In this document: positions 44,528-52,547 of the stretch, one piece after another
Layout: every line of letters begins with the position of its first letter
Numbering within the stretch: the first letter of the stretch is position 1
DNA from: Azorinus chamasolen
Taxonomy: Eukaryota > Mollusca > Bivalvia > Cardiida > Solecurtidae
Assembly (NCBI GenBank): GCA_963576725.1
Contig: OY755252.1
Location: forward strand, 25,488,655-25,552,654
Direction: 5' to 3'
Length of the DNA: 64,000 nt
Notes under the pieces: model-generated
What the model was told of the DNA's origin: nothing
Database searches by the model: none
Seen by the model: the letters and a program-made list of their open reading frames with translations, nothing else
Translations under genes and position numbers: made by a program

Positions 44528-44966
44528 CTAAAAAAAGAAAGCATTCATTTTAAGGAAAACAGCTATTTTTTTCGTAAAAAAAGCTCTAAACGTCTAAATA
44601 AAGAAGAAATGACCTCAAACTAAGCCTAAAAAGTGGTTTACAGGGTGTTTGTACCCAAAAAGTAGTAAAACAGTTAAACTTAAAAAAAAGAGGTACAGAA
44701 TGCTAAAGAGGTACAGTAGAATAAAATTTCAAGAAAAAAAACTAAAAAAACTAAAGAGGTACAAAATGTCAAAGAGGTACAGTAGAATAAATTCTCAGGG
44801 AGAAAAAATAAAAATTTCAAAAGAGGTACAGCCGAATTGAGAAAAAGTCCCGTCAGATTTTACCATTTTTACCCATTTTTAATGAGACACAAGAATAGCT
44901 AAAAATAAGGAAAAAGGGGTATAATAGATGAAAAAGATAAATATAACTTAATTTTTAATATAAAAA
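44528..44966 (+). promoter_or_regulatory. Left non-coding region with AAAGAGGTACAG iterons
   Basis: AT-rich leader before the zinc-ribbon ORF. The word AAAGAGGTACA occurs five times (about 44,690, 44,706, 44,752, 44,772, 44,820), arranged as two ~66 bp units (…GAGGTACAGTAGAATAAA…) plus a partial third. The adenine-rich open frame over it (44,649-44,840) mirrors the repeat and is not supported as a gene. Possible promoter or replication-initiation repeats. Confidence 0.5.
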
Positions 44967-45233
44967 ATGGAAGAACTTACAAAAGTTTGTTCTAAATGTA
45001 AAGAAAATAAGTTATTAAATGAATATCATAAAGCAAAAGGTAGAAAGATGGGTGTTAAATCTGCATGTAAAGAATGCCAAAAAGAAAGTAAAAAACAACA
45101 TTATATAGAAAATAAAGAAAAATATAAAAAAGCGTTTGTTTCATTTTTAGAAAGAAATCCAAATTACAGAAAAGAACATCCGACATATATAAAAAAAATA
45201 AAGAAAAATAATATGATTGAAATTTATTCATAA
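44967..45233 (+). CDS. Small zinc-ribbon protein
   Basis: 88 residues. C8-x2-C11 and C34-x2-C37 (VCSKCKENK ... ACKECQKE) form a four-cysteine zinc ribbon; the rest is a basic, lysine/tyrosine-rich tail. This layout is common in viral and phage accessory DNA- or RNA-binding proteins and next to HNH-type domains. The start has the AATATAAAAAATGG context used by other genes of this element. It ends TCA TAA, then one codon (GAA) and the polymerase ATG, in the same frame. It could therefore be a separate protein, or the N-terminal part of a polymerase fusion made by stop readthrough or broken by a recent mutation. Confidence 0.65.
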   Translation: MEELTKVCSKCKENKLLNEYHKAKGRKMGVKSACKECQKESKKQHYIENKEKYKKAFVSFLERNPNYRKEHPTYIKKIKKNNMIEIYS

Positions 45234-45236
45234 GAA

Positions 45237-48200
45237 ATGGGATCAAATAAAACTGAAGAAACTGAATTGGTATTAGTAGATAAACCAAAATGTAATTATT
45301 TTAAAGTATATGAAATTGAAGCTAGTAATTATAAAGACCCTAGTATATTATTTTCTGATAAAAGAAGTATTATAGTTGAGCAAATTATAAAAGATTTAAA
45401 TGAATATAATGGTATTAAGTTTTCTATAGGACTATCCCTTGAATTTAAAAAGGTTGAACAAAATGGTAATAAGAAAATTGTTCCTGCTGCAAACTATGGT
45501 AAACAAATTGCTGTATTATTTAATGAAAATATTGAAGAATATTATAATGATCAAACAGCTTATTTACAAGTGTGGATTGAGAAATTCACAAATACAGCTT
45601 CAGGCCTAGAAATTGAGAAATGTATAAAATTGTATTTGAACATTGCAAAATATGAACCAATTAAAGGTTCATCATACATTGATTTACCACAATATTTCAA
45701 AAATAAAAAAGCTATAATCAATGTAAAAAATAAAGATGATGCTTGCTTTTTCTGGTCAATAATTTCAGCTCTTCATCCTGCATCTAAAAATTCTGATAGA
45801 CCTTCATCTTATCCAGATTATAAAAATTTTTTAAATATAAAAGATATTGAAACACCTGTAACAATAAACCAAATAGTAAAGTTTGAAAAACAAAATAATC
45901 TTGCAATAAATGTTTATGGTTATAAGGAAAAAATAATAAAAGATTGTATAGAAAAGATTGTTGATAAAGTAATATTAAGAAAAAGAAAAATTCCTTTAGC
46001 TGATAAAGTAAAAGCAGTTGAAAAACTTATTGAAGATGTTAAAATAGATGAGTATAGAAAAACTTTAGCTATTGCAGCCCTTCCAGCACTTAAAAAACTT
46101 GCGGCTGAAGGAGTGCAAAAAGAATATAATATATTCCCATATTTTATATCTAATCAACCAAAAGAAATTAAAAGAATAAACTTAATGTTAATTGAAGAAA
46201 ATAAAACATTTAGAACACATTATTGTTGGATAAAAAATTTAAATAAACTACTATCTGACCAAACTAAACATCATGGACAAAAATTTTTCTGTGAAAGATG
46301 TTTACACGGTTTTTCAAGAGAAGATTTATTAACTAATCATAAAGAAGATTGTGAAGGAATAAATACATCTTCAATAAAAATTAATATGCCACCTGAAGGT
46401 TCCACAATTAAATTTGAAAATTATTACAAACAAATGCCAGTGCCTTTTGCAATCTATGCTGATTTTGAAAGTATAATAGAACCTGTTTCTATTAAAAAAG
46501 GTGAAAAAACAGAAATAATAAATGAACATAAACCATGTGGATTTGGTTATACAGTTGTTAGATATGATGGAAAAACAGAAGAACCAGTAATATATAGAGG
46601 AGAAAATACAGTAGAAAAATTTCTTACATGTTTAGAAGAAGAAAAAAAAAAGATTAATGAAATATTTAAATATCCAAAAGCAATGATTATGACACCACAA
46701 AATGTACAAGATTTTGAAAATGCGAAAAATTGTTGGGTATGTAAAAAAGAATTACTAGGTATTAAAGTCAGAGATCATTGTCATTTTACTGGTGAATATA
46801 GAGGAGCTGCTCATAAAATTTGTAATTTAAAATTAAGAATTAAACCATATTCAACAAAAATACCAGTAATATTTCATAATTTAAAAGGATATGATTCTCA
46901 TTTAATAATGCAAAAAATAAATATTTTAAAAGGAAATATTTCTTGTATAGCTAATAATTCTGAAAAATATATTTCTTTTTCGGTTGGGCAATTTGAATTT
47001 AAAGATAGTTTTCAATTTATGTCAACATCTTTAGCAGCTTTAACAGAAGGATTAATTGATTCAACTAATGGATGTGATAAGTGTGGATCAAAAGAAAAAA
47101 TAAATATTAATAAAGATTTTATGTTAAGGGGAAATTGTAAAAAATGCCATAATGTAAGATATAAACAATTAGATAAAGAAAAATTGCCAATAACAGCAAA
47201 TTTTTTTCCTAACAATCGTTTAAATCTTATTGCTCGTAAAGGAGTTTATATGTATGAATATATGGATTCATTTGAAAGATTTAATGAAACTGAATTACCC
47301 CCAATAGAAAATTTTTATAGTTCTTTAACAGGGAAAAATATTAGTAAAGAAGATTATGAACACGCACAAAATATTTGGAAAATATTTGGTTGTAAAAATA
47401 TAGGTGATTATCATGACCTATATTTAATAACTGATGTATTATTATTAGCAGATGTTTTCCAGGCATTTAGAAAACTTTGCTTAGAAGTTTATAAATTAGA
47501 TCCCCTCCATTATTATACATCTCCAGGATTATCCTGGGATGCATTATTAAAATATACAAAAATAGAATTAGAATTAATATCAGATATAGATATGGAACTT
47601 TTCATTGAAAAAGGAATTAGAGGAGGAATATCAATGGTTTCTAAAAGATATTCAAAAGCTAATAATCCATATATAGAAGGTTATAATAAAAATAAAGAAA
47701 ATAATTACATAATGTATTTTGATGCAAATGCTTTATATTCTTTTGCAATGTTAAGACCTTTACCATACTCTGATTTTAAATGGACTGAGCTCCCTCTTGA
47801 GAAACAAAGTAATTGGAAAGAGCTTAAATCAAAAGATAAAGGATGGATTTTAGAAGTTGATTTAGAATATCCTAAAGAATTACATAAAAAACATAATGAT
47901 TATCCACTTGCCTCAGAAAGACTTACAGTAAAAGAAGAATGGCTTTCTGATTATCAAAAAGAATTATTAGATAATAAAAGTTTATTTAAAGTAGAAAAAC
48001 TTGTTCCTAATCTTATGGACAAAGAAAAATATGTTATACATTATGAAAATCTTAAATTGTATGAAAAACTTGGTTTAAAAGTAACAAAAATTCATAGAAT
48101 CCTTGAATTCAATGAAAAACCTTGGATGGCCCCATATATACAACTTAATACTGAACTAAGAAAAAAAGCAAAAACAACTTTTGAAAAAGATTTTTTCAAG

Positions 48201-48983
48201 CTAATGAACAATTCAGTATTTGGAAAAACTATGGAAAATCTAAGAAAAAGAGTAGATATAAGATTAGTAAAAACTGAAGGAAGTGAAAATAACAAGATTA
48301 GAAAATTAATAGCTAAACCAAATTTTAATAGCCGTATAAAATTCACTGATGATTTATCAGCAATACATATGAATAAAGTAGAACTAACATTAAACAAACC
48401 AACATATGTAGGATTTTCTATTCTAGATTTATCAAAAGAAACTATGTATAAATGGTACTACAATGTATTAAAAAAGAAATATGGTGAAAAATGTAAATTA
48501 TTATATACAGATACTGATTCATTTTTAATTGAATTAGCAACAGAAGACGCTTATAAAGATATGGAAGAAATGAAAGATGAATTTGATTTTTCAAATTATT
48601 CAAATGATCATTTTTTACATGATGCAACAAATAAAAAAGTTCCTGGGAAATTTAAAGATGAATGTGGTGGAAAATTAATATCTGAATATGTAGGTTTAAA
48701 AGCAAAACAATATTCTTTATTAATGTATAATGGTGATTCTATTAAAAGAGCAAAAGGAACGAAAAAGAATATAATTGAAAATGAAATAAATTTTAATAAT
48801 TATAAAGATTCATTATTCAATAATAAAACATATACACATTCAATGAATATGTTAAGATCGATAAATCATAATATATATGAATTAAAAACAGATAAAATAA
48901 CATTAAATCCATTTGATGACAAAAGATACATACTAGAAGATGGAATTACGACGTACGGGTATGGGTATCAACAGGAACAATAA
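45237..48983 (+). CDS. POLB: Protein-primed family B DNA polymerase (Polinton PolB)
   Basis: 1,248 residues. Exonuclease motifs: ExoI YADFES (D409, E411), ExoII NLKGYDSH (D553), ExoIII YLITD (Y729, D733). Polymerase motifs: A DANALYS (D829), B KLMNNSVFGK (K988-K997), C YTDTDS (D1092, D1094), and KAKQYS (~1155-1160), the KxY motif. All catalytic acids are present. An N-terminal C2HC finger (C352, C355, H368, C372) and an HNH/endonuclease VII-like cluster (CWVC 499-502, RDHCHFTGEYRG ~512-523, C529-N530) lie before or among the Exo motifs, as in other Polinton polymerases. It should replicate the element by protein priming at the termini. The C-terminal 38 bp overlap the convergent integrase gene. 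The start lacks the usual A-rich context and sits one codon after an in-frame stop. Confidence 0.96.
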   Translation: MGSNKTEETELVLVDKPKCNYFKVYEIEASNYKDPSILFSDKRSIIVEQIIKDLNEYNGIKFSIGLSLEFKKVEQNGNKKIVPAANYGKQIAVLFNENIEEYYNDQTAYLQVWIEKFTNTASGLEIEKCIKLYLNIAKYEPIKGSSYIDLPQYFKNKKAIINVKNKDDACFFWSIISALHPASKNSDRPSSYPDYKNFLNIKDIETPVTINQIVKFEKQNNLAINVYGYKEKIIKDCIEKIVDKVILRKRKIPLADKVKAVEKLIEDVKIDEYRKTLAIAALPALKKLAAEGVQKEYNIFPYFISNQPKEIKRINLMLIEENKTFRTHYCWIKNLNKLLSDQTKHHGQKFFCERCLHGFSREDLLTNHKEDCEGINTSSIKINMPPEGSTIKFENYYKQMPVPFAIYADFESIIEPVSIKKGEKTEIINEHKPCGFGYTVVRYDGKTEEPVIYRGENTVEKFLTCLEEEKKKINEIFKYPKAMIMTPQNVQDFENAKNCWVCKKELLGIKVRDHCHFTGEYRGAAHKICNLKLRIKPYSTKIPVIFHNLKGYDSHLIMQKINILKGNISCIANNSEKYISFSVGQFEFKDSFQFMSTSLAALTEGLIDSTNGCDKCGSKEKININKDFMLRGNCKKCHNVRYKQLDKEKLPITANFFPNNRLNLIARKGVYMYEYMDSFERFNETELPPIENFYSSLTGKNISKEDYEHAQNIWKIFGCKNIGDYHDLYLITDVLLLADVFQAFRKLCLEVYKLDPLHYYTSPGLSWDALLKYTKIELELISDIDMELFIEKGIRGGISMVSKRYSKANNPYIEGYNKNKENNYIMYFDANALYSFAMLRPLPYSDFKWTELPLEKQSNWKELKSKDKGWILEVDLEYPKELHKKHNDYPLASERLTVKEEWLSDYQKELLDNKSLFKVEKLVPNLMDKEKYVIHYENLKLYEKLGLKVTKIHRILEFNEKPWMAPYIQLNTELRKKAKTTFEKDFFKLMNNSVFGKTMENLRKRVDIRLVKTEGSENNKIRKLIAKPNFNSRIKFTDDLSAIHMNKVELTLNKPTYVGFSILDLSKETMYKWYYNVLKKKYGEKCKLLYTDTDSFLIELATEDAYKDMEEMKDEFDFSNYSNDHFLHDATNKKVPGKFKDECGGKLISEYVGLKAKQYSLLMYNGDSIKRAKGTKKNIIENEINFNNYKDSLFNNKTYTHSMNMLRSINHNIYELKTDKITLNPFDDKRYILEDGITTYGYGYQQEQ

Positions 48984-49851
48984 GAAGTTCTTCTTTAACA
49001 AAACCTCTCGTTGGTGCTGGAGATTTCAAATAATAAACTCTTATACCCTGTGTAATAATATGATATTCTATATTATGAATATCGACTGACCATATTGGGT
49101 CGGTAGCTCTTCTCTTACCACCTCCTTCTAATTCTCCAGGCTGATATAAATATCTAACATTTGCCAGAGGACATATTTCAGTATCAACTTTTCTTTTTAA
49201 AATTGGAGAAGGTTTTTTTGTCTCATTATTCAAAGCCTTAACCACGTCCGGTAATCTCTTAACCCATTCTCTATTTCTTTTCTGTGTGTCAATCTCCTTA
49301 GCGTACTGATAACCGAACAATCTTTCGGCCAAAGTTCTATTAAATCTCTCTACAATTCCTTGATCCCTATGTATCTCTTTTCTACCTCTTCTTATTTTAA
49401 CATTATGTTTAGCCATTAGTTGAGAAACAACACCCATAAATTCTCTTCCAGGGTCAACTTGTAATAGTTTAGGATAGTTCAAATGTCTTTTATAAATCTT
49501 TTCAAAAGCGGCGGCAACTTCTTTACTGTCTTTCGATGTCAATGGTACAGCTTCTTTATATCTCGTTCCCACATCTACTAATGTCAATGCATACTTATAC
49601 GTTTTATTTTTTATTCTATCAAAAGGTAAGAACAGTAAATCAGCTTGATGTACTTCATTTTTTGCAGACACATCAAATTTAGGTCTTATTATCTTCTTTG
49701 GTGCAGGCAAATATATCTGCCACACTGCTTGTTTCTTTAGAAATTCTAATGCTTGTTTTTTATTAACTTTAGCTTCTTTTGCTAACTTACTAACAGCTGT
49801 CTTACCTTTCCAAAATCCTTTAGGGCTATAGTATATTTCTTCCATTTTCAT
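48946..49851 (-). CDS. INT: Retroviral-type integrase (Polinton INT)
   Basis: 301 residues. Catalytic core: HQADLLFLP (D71), LLQVDPGREFMG (D133), DQGIVERFNR (E168): a D,D35E triad. 'TLVDVGTRY' between the first two acids is typical of the RNase H fold of this family. The N-terminal ~60 residues are helical and basic without an obvious HHCC zinc finger. The C-terminal part (YQPGELEGG ... IWSVDIHNIEYHIITQGIRV) looks like the chromodomain/SH3-like tail of Polinton integrases. The start overlaps the stop of the upstream gene as ATGA; M3 is an alternative start. It inserts the element and would create the TCTCG duplication. The 3' end overlaps the polymerase gene convergently. Confidence 0.93.
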   Translation of the reverse strand: MKMEEIYYSPKGFWKGKTAVSKLAKEAKVNKKQALEFLKKQAVWQIYLPAPKKIIRPKFDVSAKNEVHQADLLFLPFDRIKNKTYKYALTLVDVGTRYKEAVPLTSKDSKEVAAAFEKIYKRHLNYPKLLQVDPGREFMGVVSQLMAKHNVKIRRGRKEIHRDQGIVERFNRTLAERLFGYQYAKEIDTQKRNREWVKRLPDVVKALNNETKKPSPILKRKVDTEICPLANVRYLYQPGELEGGGKRRATDPIWSVDIHNIEYHIITQGIRVYYLKSPAPTRGFVKEELLIVPVDTHTRTS

Positions 49852-50234
49852 AGAAAAATTAAATCATAAGCGTGGTAATTATTCTTTTTATTTTTTATAC
49901 AAGGTTTTAATCCTAGAGGTCTAATAAAAAATGGTGGTCGAAGTAACCCGTTCGCTTCGCTCACTTTATCCTCTATTTTTGTAGCAAGATGTGAAGGACA
50001 CCAAACCTTGGTTTCATCTTTTAATTTTAAAACTGTACTTTTTCCTATACTGGTGTCAATTATCTCAAAGTCAATAATTTGATAAATTTTATTTATTTCT
50101 AATTCAGTCCATTTTAAAATTTTATTTTTATTTTGCGCTTTTAACATTTTATCAAATTGTTCTTCTGTGATATCGATTTGCATTTGTGCTTTACTTTGCA
50201 TTTGTGCCATCATCTTTTTTTCTACCCCGCTCAT
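49848..50234 (-). CDS. Small conserved element protein, possible OB-fold
   Basis: 128 residues. After a Met/Gln-rich N-terminus (MMAQMQSKAQMQI) the core KWTELEINKIYQIIDFEIID, then GKSTVLKLKDETKVWCPSHL, has the alternating pattern of a small beta-barrel: 'L..G/N.IY.I..F....T..GKS..L.L.D...V..P..L'. Similar short proteins occur in animal Polintons and could bind single-stranded DNA, which protein-primed strand-displacement replication needs; this is inference from pattern only. The codons for DKVSEANGLLRP coincide with a GC-rich mini-sequence (49,941-49,970). It overlaps the integrase start by 4 bp (ATGA), suggesting coupled expression. Confidence 0.7.
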   Translation of the reverse strand: MSGVEKKMMAQMQSKAQMQIDITEEQFDKMLKAQNKNKILKWTELEINKIYQIIDFEIIDTSIGKSTVLKLKDETKVWCPSHLATKIEDKVSEANGLLRPPFFIRPLGLKPCIKNKKNNYHAYDLIFL

Positions 50235-50318
50235 TTTTAAATATAGAAAATCAATTTGTAATTTTTTTTTTTAATTTTGAAATTTTCCAAAATTACATTT
50301 ATTTTATTTGTCTATATT

Positions 50319-50738
50319 TTATATAAATTTCCAAGCAACAAAACCAGTTAATGCCATGCCACCAATAACAAAAGCAATCTCTCTATTTTTCTGGTCTTCT
50401 GAGGGTGTATAAAAATCACTTAATTTAGGTTCTGGAGGATCCCCTTGATTGGGTTCCCCACTCGCATAATAATATTCTTTCATAGCTTGGTCAACATCAG
50501 CAAATGTTTGTTCGGCATGATGTTCTTTTTTCATTTCTTTATTAATATAATCTAATCTTTGAGTTCTTTCTTTTTCCCAATCCGCTTTTGCTGCCTCTAA
50601 TTGTTCCATAGCTTTATCATGTCTTTCTCTTTCTTTATCCGAATCTTTTCCTAAATGTGAAAATAAATAATTACCACCAGTAAAAGCTAATGCATTTGTA
50701 ACTGCTCCCCCAATCATCATTATTGCTGCACTTGCCAT
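50319..50738 (-). CDS. Conserved Polinton two-TM protein of unknown function
   Basis: 139 residues from the preferred start MASAAIMMIGGAV at 50,738. An in-frame ATG at 50,807 would add 23 residues (MSERRRSDHREQAPLG..), but those are encoded entirely by the GC-rich repeat also found at 51,045-51,107, where it is non-coding, and the downstream ATG has the TAAAAAAATGG context. Hydrophobic glycine-rich N-terminal segment (GGAVTNALAFTGGNYL), a charged helical middle (ERERHDKAMEQLEAAKADW), 'DVDQAMKEYYYA', a proline-rich PPEPKLSDFYTPSEDQK and a C-terminal membrane segment (IAFVIGGMALTGFVAWKFI). The layout 'PEP.LSDFY.PSE.QK' + TM recurs in animal Polintons. A virion membrane or assembly role is a guess. 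Confidence 0.72.
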   Translation of the reverse strand: MASAAIMMIGGAVTNALAFTGGNYLFSHLGKDSDKERERHDKAMEQLEAAKADWEKERTQRLDYINKEMKKEHHAEQTFADVDQAMKEYYYASGEPNQGDPPEPKLSDFYTPSEDQKNREIAFVIGGMALTGFVAWKFI

Positions 50739-50739
50739 T

Positions 50740-50808
50740 TTTTTAGGAGTGAATTTCGTTCCAAGGGGAGCTTGCTCCCGATGGTCGCTGCGCCTCCGCT
50801 CACTCAAA
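50740..50808. repeat. GC-rich mini-element, copy 1 of a 65-70 bp direct repeat
   Basis: AGGAGTGAATTTCGTTCCAA, GGGGAGCTTGCTCCCGATGG, TCGCTGCGCCTCCGCTCACT: matches 51,043-51,108 almost base for base. GGGAGCTTGCTCCC is a small hairpin. Confidence 0.85.
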
Positions 50809-50821
50809 TTAAAAAATAAAA

Positions 50822-51040
50822 CTAGGATTCACGTTTACATCGAATCAAATTAATAATTTCTAAAATAGTTAAACCAATAAAAAAAATACTAATGCCATTA
50901 AATAAATAATCAGGTATATCTTTTTCTTCAATAGGAACGTATTTTGAATAATCTTTTATAACTTCTTCAACATCATCATCTGGTTTTAAAAATAAATAAT
51001 CATACTTATCACCTAACTTTATTGGTATTACTCTAGACAT
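50822..51040 (-). CDS. Small tail-anchored membrane protein
   Basis: 72 residues: MSRVIPIKLGDKYDYLFLKP, an acidic middle (DDDVEEVIKDYSK), then a hydrophobic helix (NGISIFFIGLTILEIINLI) and a basic tail RCKRES. Start context TCCTTAAAAATGTC matches neighbours. It lies in a run of four small membrane proteins (50,319-51,945). I do not recognise a family. Confidence 0.65.
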   Translation of the reverse strand: MSRVIPIKLGDKYDYLFLKPDDDVEEVIKDYSKYVPIEEKDIPDYLFNGISIFFIGLTILEIINLIRCKRES

Positions 51041-51042
51041 TT

Positions 51043-51108
51043 TTAAGGAGTGAATTTCGTTCCAAGGGGAGCTTGCTCCCGATGGTCGCTGCGCCTCCGC
51101 TCACTCAA
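51043..51108. repeat. GC-rich mini-element, copy 2
   Basis: Second copy of the direct repeat at 50,740, here wholly in the leader between two genes. Its position, orientation and junction to the A-rich start context are the same as in copy 1. Confidence 0.85.
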
Positions 51109-51134
51109 AAAAAATAAAAATAAGACAAGGAGCT

Positions 51135-51365
51135 CTACTTCATAATATCAGCTGGAATAATACCTTGTTTAACCAACATATCTCTTGTAGCCATTGCAAG
51201 TAATATATCAATAGTTAACATTCCAATATCACCCATATTAAAATCTACTTTAGGTGCTGATCTTTTTAATAGTTTTCTGCCTATTTCCGCATAACCAATT
51301 GTTAATACAGTTTCTACTCCTGCATGATATAACATGTTTGCTATTTGTTTTCCATCTGTTGCCAT
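51135..51365 (-). CDS. Conserved small Polinton membrane protein
   Basis: 76 residues: IANMLYHAGVETVLTIGYAE, then IGRKLLKRSAPKVDFNMGDI and GMLTIDILLAMATRDMLVKQ + GIIPADIMK. Two hydrophobic stretches flank a basic K-L-KR..PK linker. 'LAMATRD-LVKQGIIP' at the C-terminus is a pattern I associate with small proteins found beside Polinton capsid genes in invertebrates; function unknown. Start context TTTAAAAAATGGC. Confidence 0.68.
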   Translation of the reverse strand: MATDGKQIANMLYHAGVETVLTIGYAEIGRKLLKRSAPKVDFNMGDIGMLTIDILLAMATRDMLVKQGIIPADIMK

Positions 51366-51396
51366 TTTTTAAAGAAAAAATATAGATAAAAGAAAA

Positions 51397-51945
51397 TTAA
51401 TTAAATTCAAATGGGTTATATTCTTCTTTCTTTATTTCATAAGATATATTTTCTTTTTCTTTTTTGACTTGAATGTTTTTACTTTTTACGAATAAATATA
51501 ATCCAAATCCAACAACTACGATTGATGCATATAATGGTATGTAATTTTTTGTTATTTCTAATTTCGAATTTAAACTCCCTTCAAGGGGACTCGCTCCCGA
51601 TGGTCGCTCGGTCGCCCTTTCGGTTGAATTTTGAAAAGCATCATCATCTGAATCTTTTATTATTTGTCTTGGTGTCGAATTTAAACCAAGAGGAACTCCC
51701 TCCAAGGAGAGCTTGCTCCCGCTCGAAATTTTTAGTTCCATATTTTCTTTCTTCAAAAGTTCTGCTTCTTTTCTTTTTAATTCTGCTTTTAATTTTCTTG
51801 CTTCTGCACCTTTCTTACCCGCAGCTACTCGTTTTGGATTTTTGGGCTTCGAGAGATTACTCCCTTCCGAGGGTGCCCGAGCTGCTGTCGTCTTTTCTCC
51901 ACTATTAATATTTTCTTCATTATTAATATTTTCTTCACTATTCAT
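51397..51945 (-). CDS. Lys/Glu-rich protein with C-terminal membrane segment
   Basis: 182 residues. Acidic/asparagine repeat at the N-terminus (NSEENINNEENINSGE), a basic helix with KNPKRVAAGKKGAEARKLKA (recurrent in Polinton proteins), long Lys/Glu helix, then two serine/glycine-rich inserts, and a TM segment YIPLYASIVVVGFGLYLFV. The inserts (SSGSKLSLEGVPLG, ERPSGASPLEGSLNS) and PSEGSNLSKP are encoded by GC-rich mini-sequences at ~51,574-51,625, 51,684-51,728 and 51,858-51,893. The start lies within the end of the upstream gene (8 bp overlap). Possibly a DNA-condensing or virion core/membrane protein; inference only. Confidence 0.65.
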   Translation of the reverse strand: MNSEENINNEENINSGEKTTAARAPSEGSNLSKPKNPKRVAAGKKGAEARKLKAELKRKEAELLKKENMELKISSGSKLSLEGVPLGLNSTPRQIIKDSDDDAFQNSTERATERPSGASPLEGSLNSKLEITKNYIPLYASIVVVGFGLYLFVKSKNIQVKKEKENISYEIKKEEYNPFEFN

Positions 51946-52471
51946 TTTTTATATCTTTTTTTTGAGAATCATCTTCATTATTAGCAAGATTAACATGTTT
52001 TGCTGTTGTTAACATTGCGGTAAGAGGTGCTAAATACATTCCATATCTATAGTACAGTTCACAACATGAACTAGTCAAAGCGTGATTTATAAAAGGATCT
52101 TCCTCTAAGTCTTGTATTAGTTTTGGAGGGTTAACATTAAAAAACTTAGAAACACCCATAACATATAAATTAATAAAAGAATTACCTAATGTCTTAGTCA
52201 TACTAGCTCCTAATCTCGCTTCATATCTACAATATAGTTTTTTTATTTGATCGGAAGTCATTGCGTCAATGTCTGAAAGTTGTAACTCTCTTCCGAGATA
52301 TTGTTTACTACTACCACCAGCTACAATAGCTGATAATCGTTCGCGTTTTTTTTCATCAACATCTTCTCCCTGGGACAACCTCTCCCTTCCGGGGGCGACC
52401 GAGTGGAACGAGTTCCTTGAGCCCGAGCTGCTGTCGGTCTCGATTTCGGTTAATAATTCTTCGGCATTCAT
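51938..52471 (-). CDS. Conserved Polinton protein of unknown function
   Basis: 177 residues. A low-complexity N-terminus (SSSGSRNSFHSVAPGRERLS), partly encoded by GC-rich DNA (52,366-52,445), then a conserved-looking core: LSDIDAMTSDQIKKLYCRYE, ARLGASMTKTLGNSFINLYV, DLEEDPFINHALTSSCCELY and YRYGMYLAPLTAMLTTAKH. 'DID-MT-DQIKK-Y-RYEARLGA-MTKTLG' and 'L--DPFI-HAL-S--CELY-RYGM-LAPLTA-LTT-KH' recur in other animal Polintons between capsid and integrase genes. No catalytic motif. Start context TATATAAAATGAA. Confidence 0.7.
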   Translation of the reverse strand: MNAEELLTEIETDSSSGSRNSFHSVAPGRERLSQGEDVDEKKRERLSAIVAGGSSKQYLGRELQLSDIDAMTSDQIKKLYCRYEARLGASMTKTLGNSFINLYVMGVSKFFNVNPPKLIQDLEEDPFINHALTSSCCELYYRYGMYLAPLTAMLTTAKHVNLANNEDDSQKKDIKNE

Positions 52472-52547
52472 TTTATATAGTTTATTTTTAAGTTTAAAAA
52501 TAATTATAGTTTTTTTAAACCTTCAGTTTCCAATAGCATTTTAATTA

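Noticed and set aside
45237..48983. Polymerase as a linear mitochondrial or cytoplasmic plasmid enzyme
   Set aside because: Gene neighbours and terminal repeats are those of a Polinton, and the element is integrated in nuclear repeats.
48946..49851. Integrase as part of an endogenous retrovirus or LTR retrotransposon
   Set aside because: No reverse transcriptase, protease or LTRs nearby; the integrase is embedded among polymerase B, packaging ATPase and capsid genes.
50739..50807. Extended start adding MSERRRSDHREQAPLG to the 139-residue protein
   Set aside because: The extension is encoded by a GC-rich repeat that is non-coding at 51,043-51,108, and the inner ATG has the usual start context.
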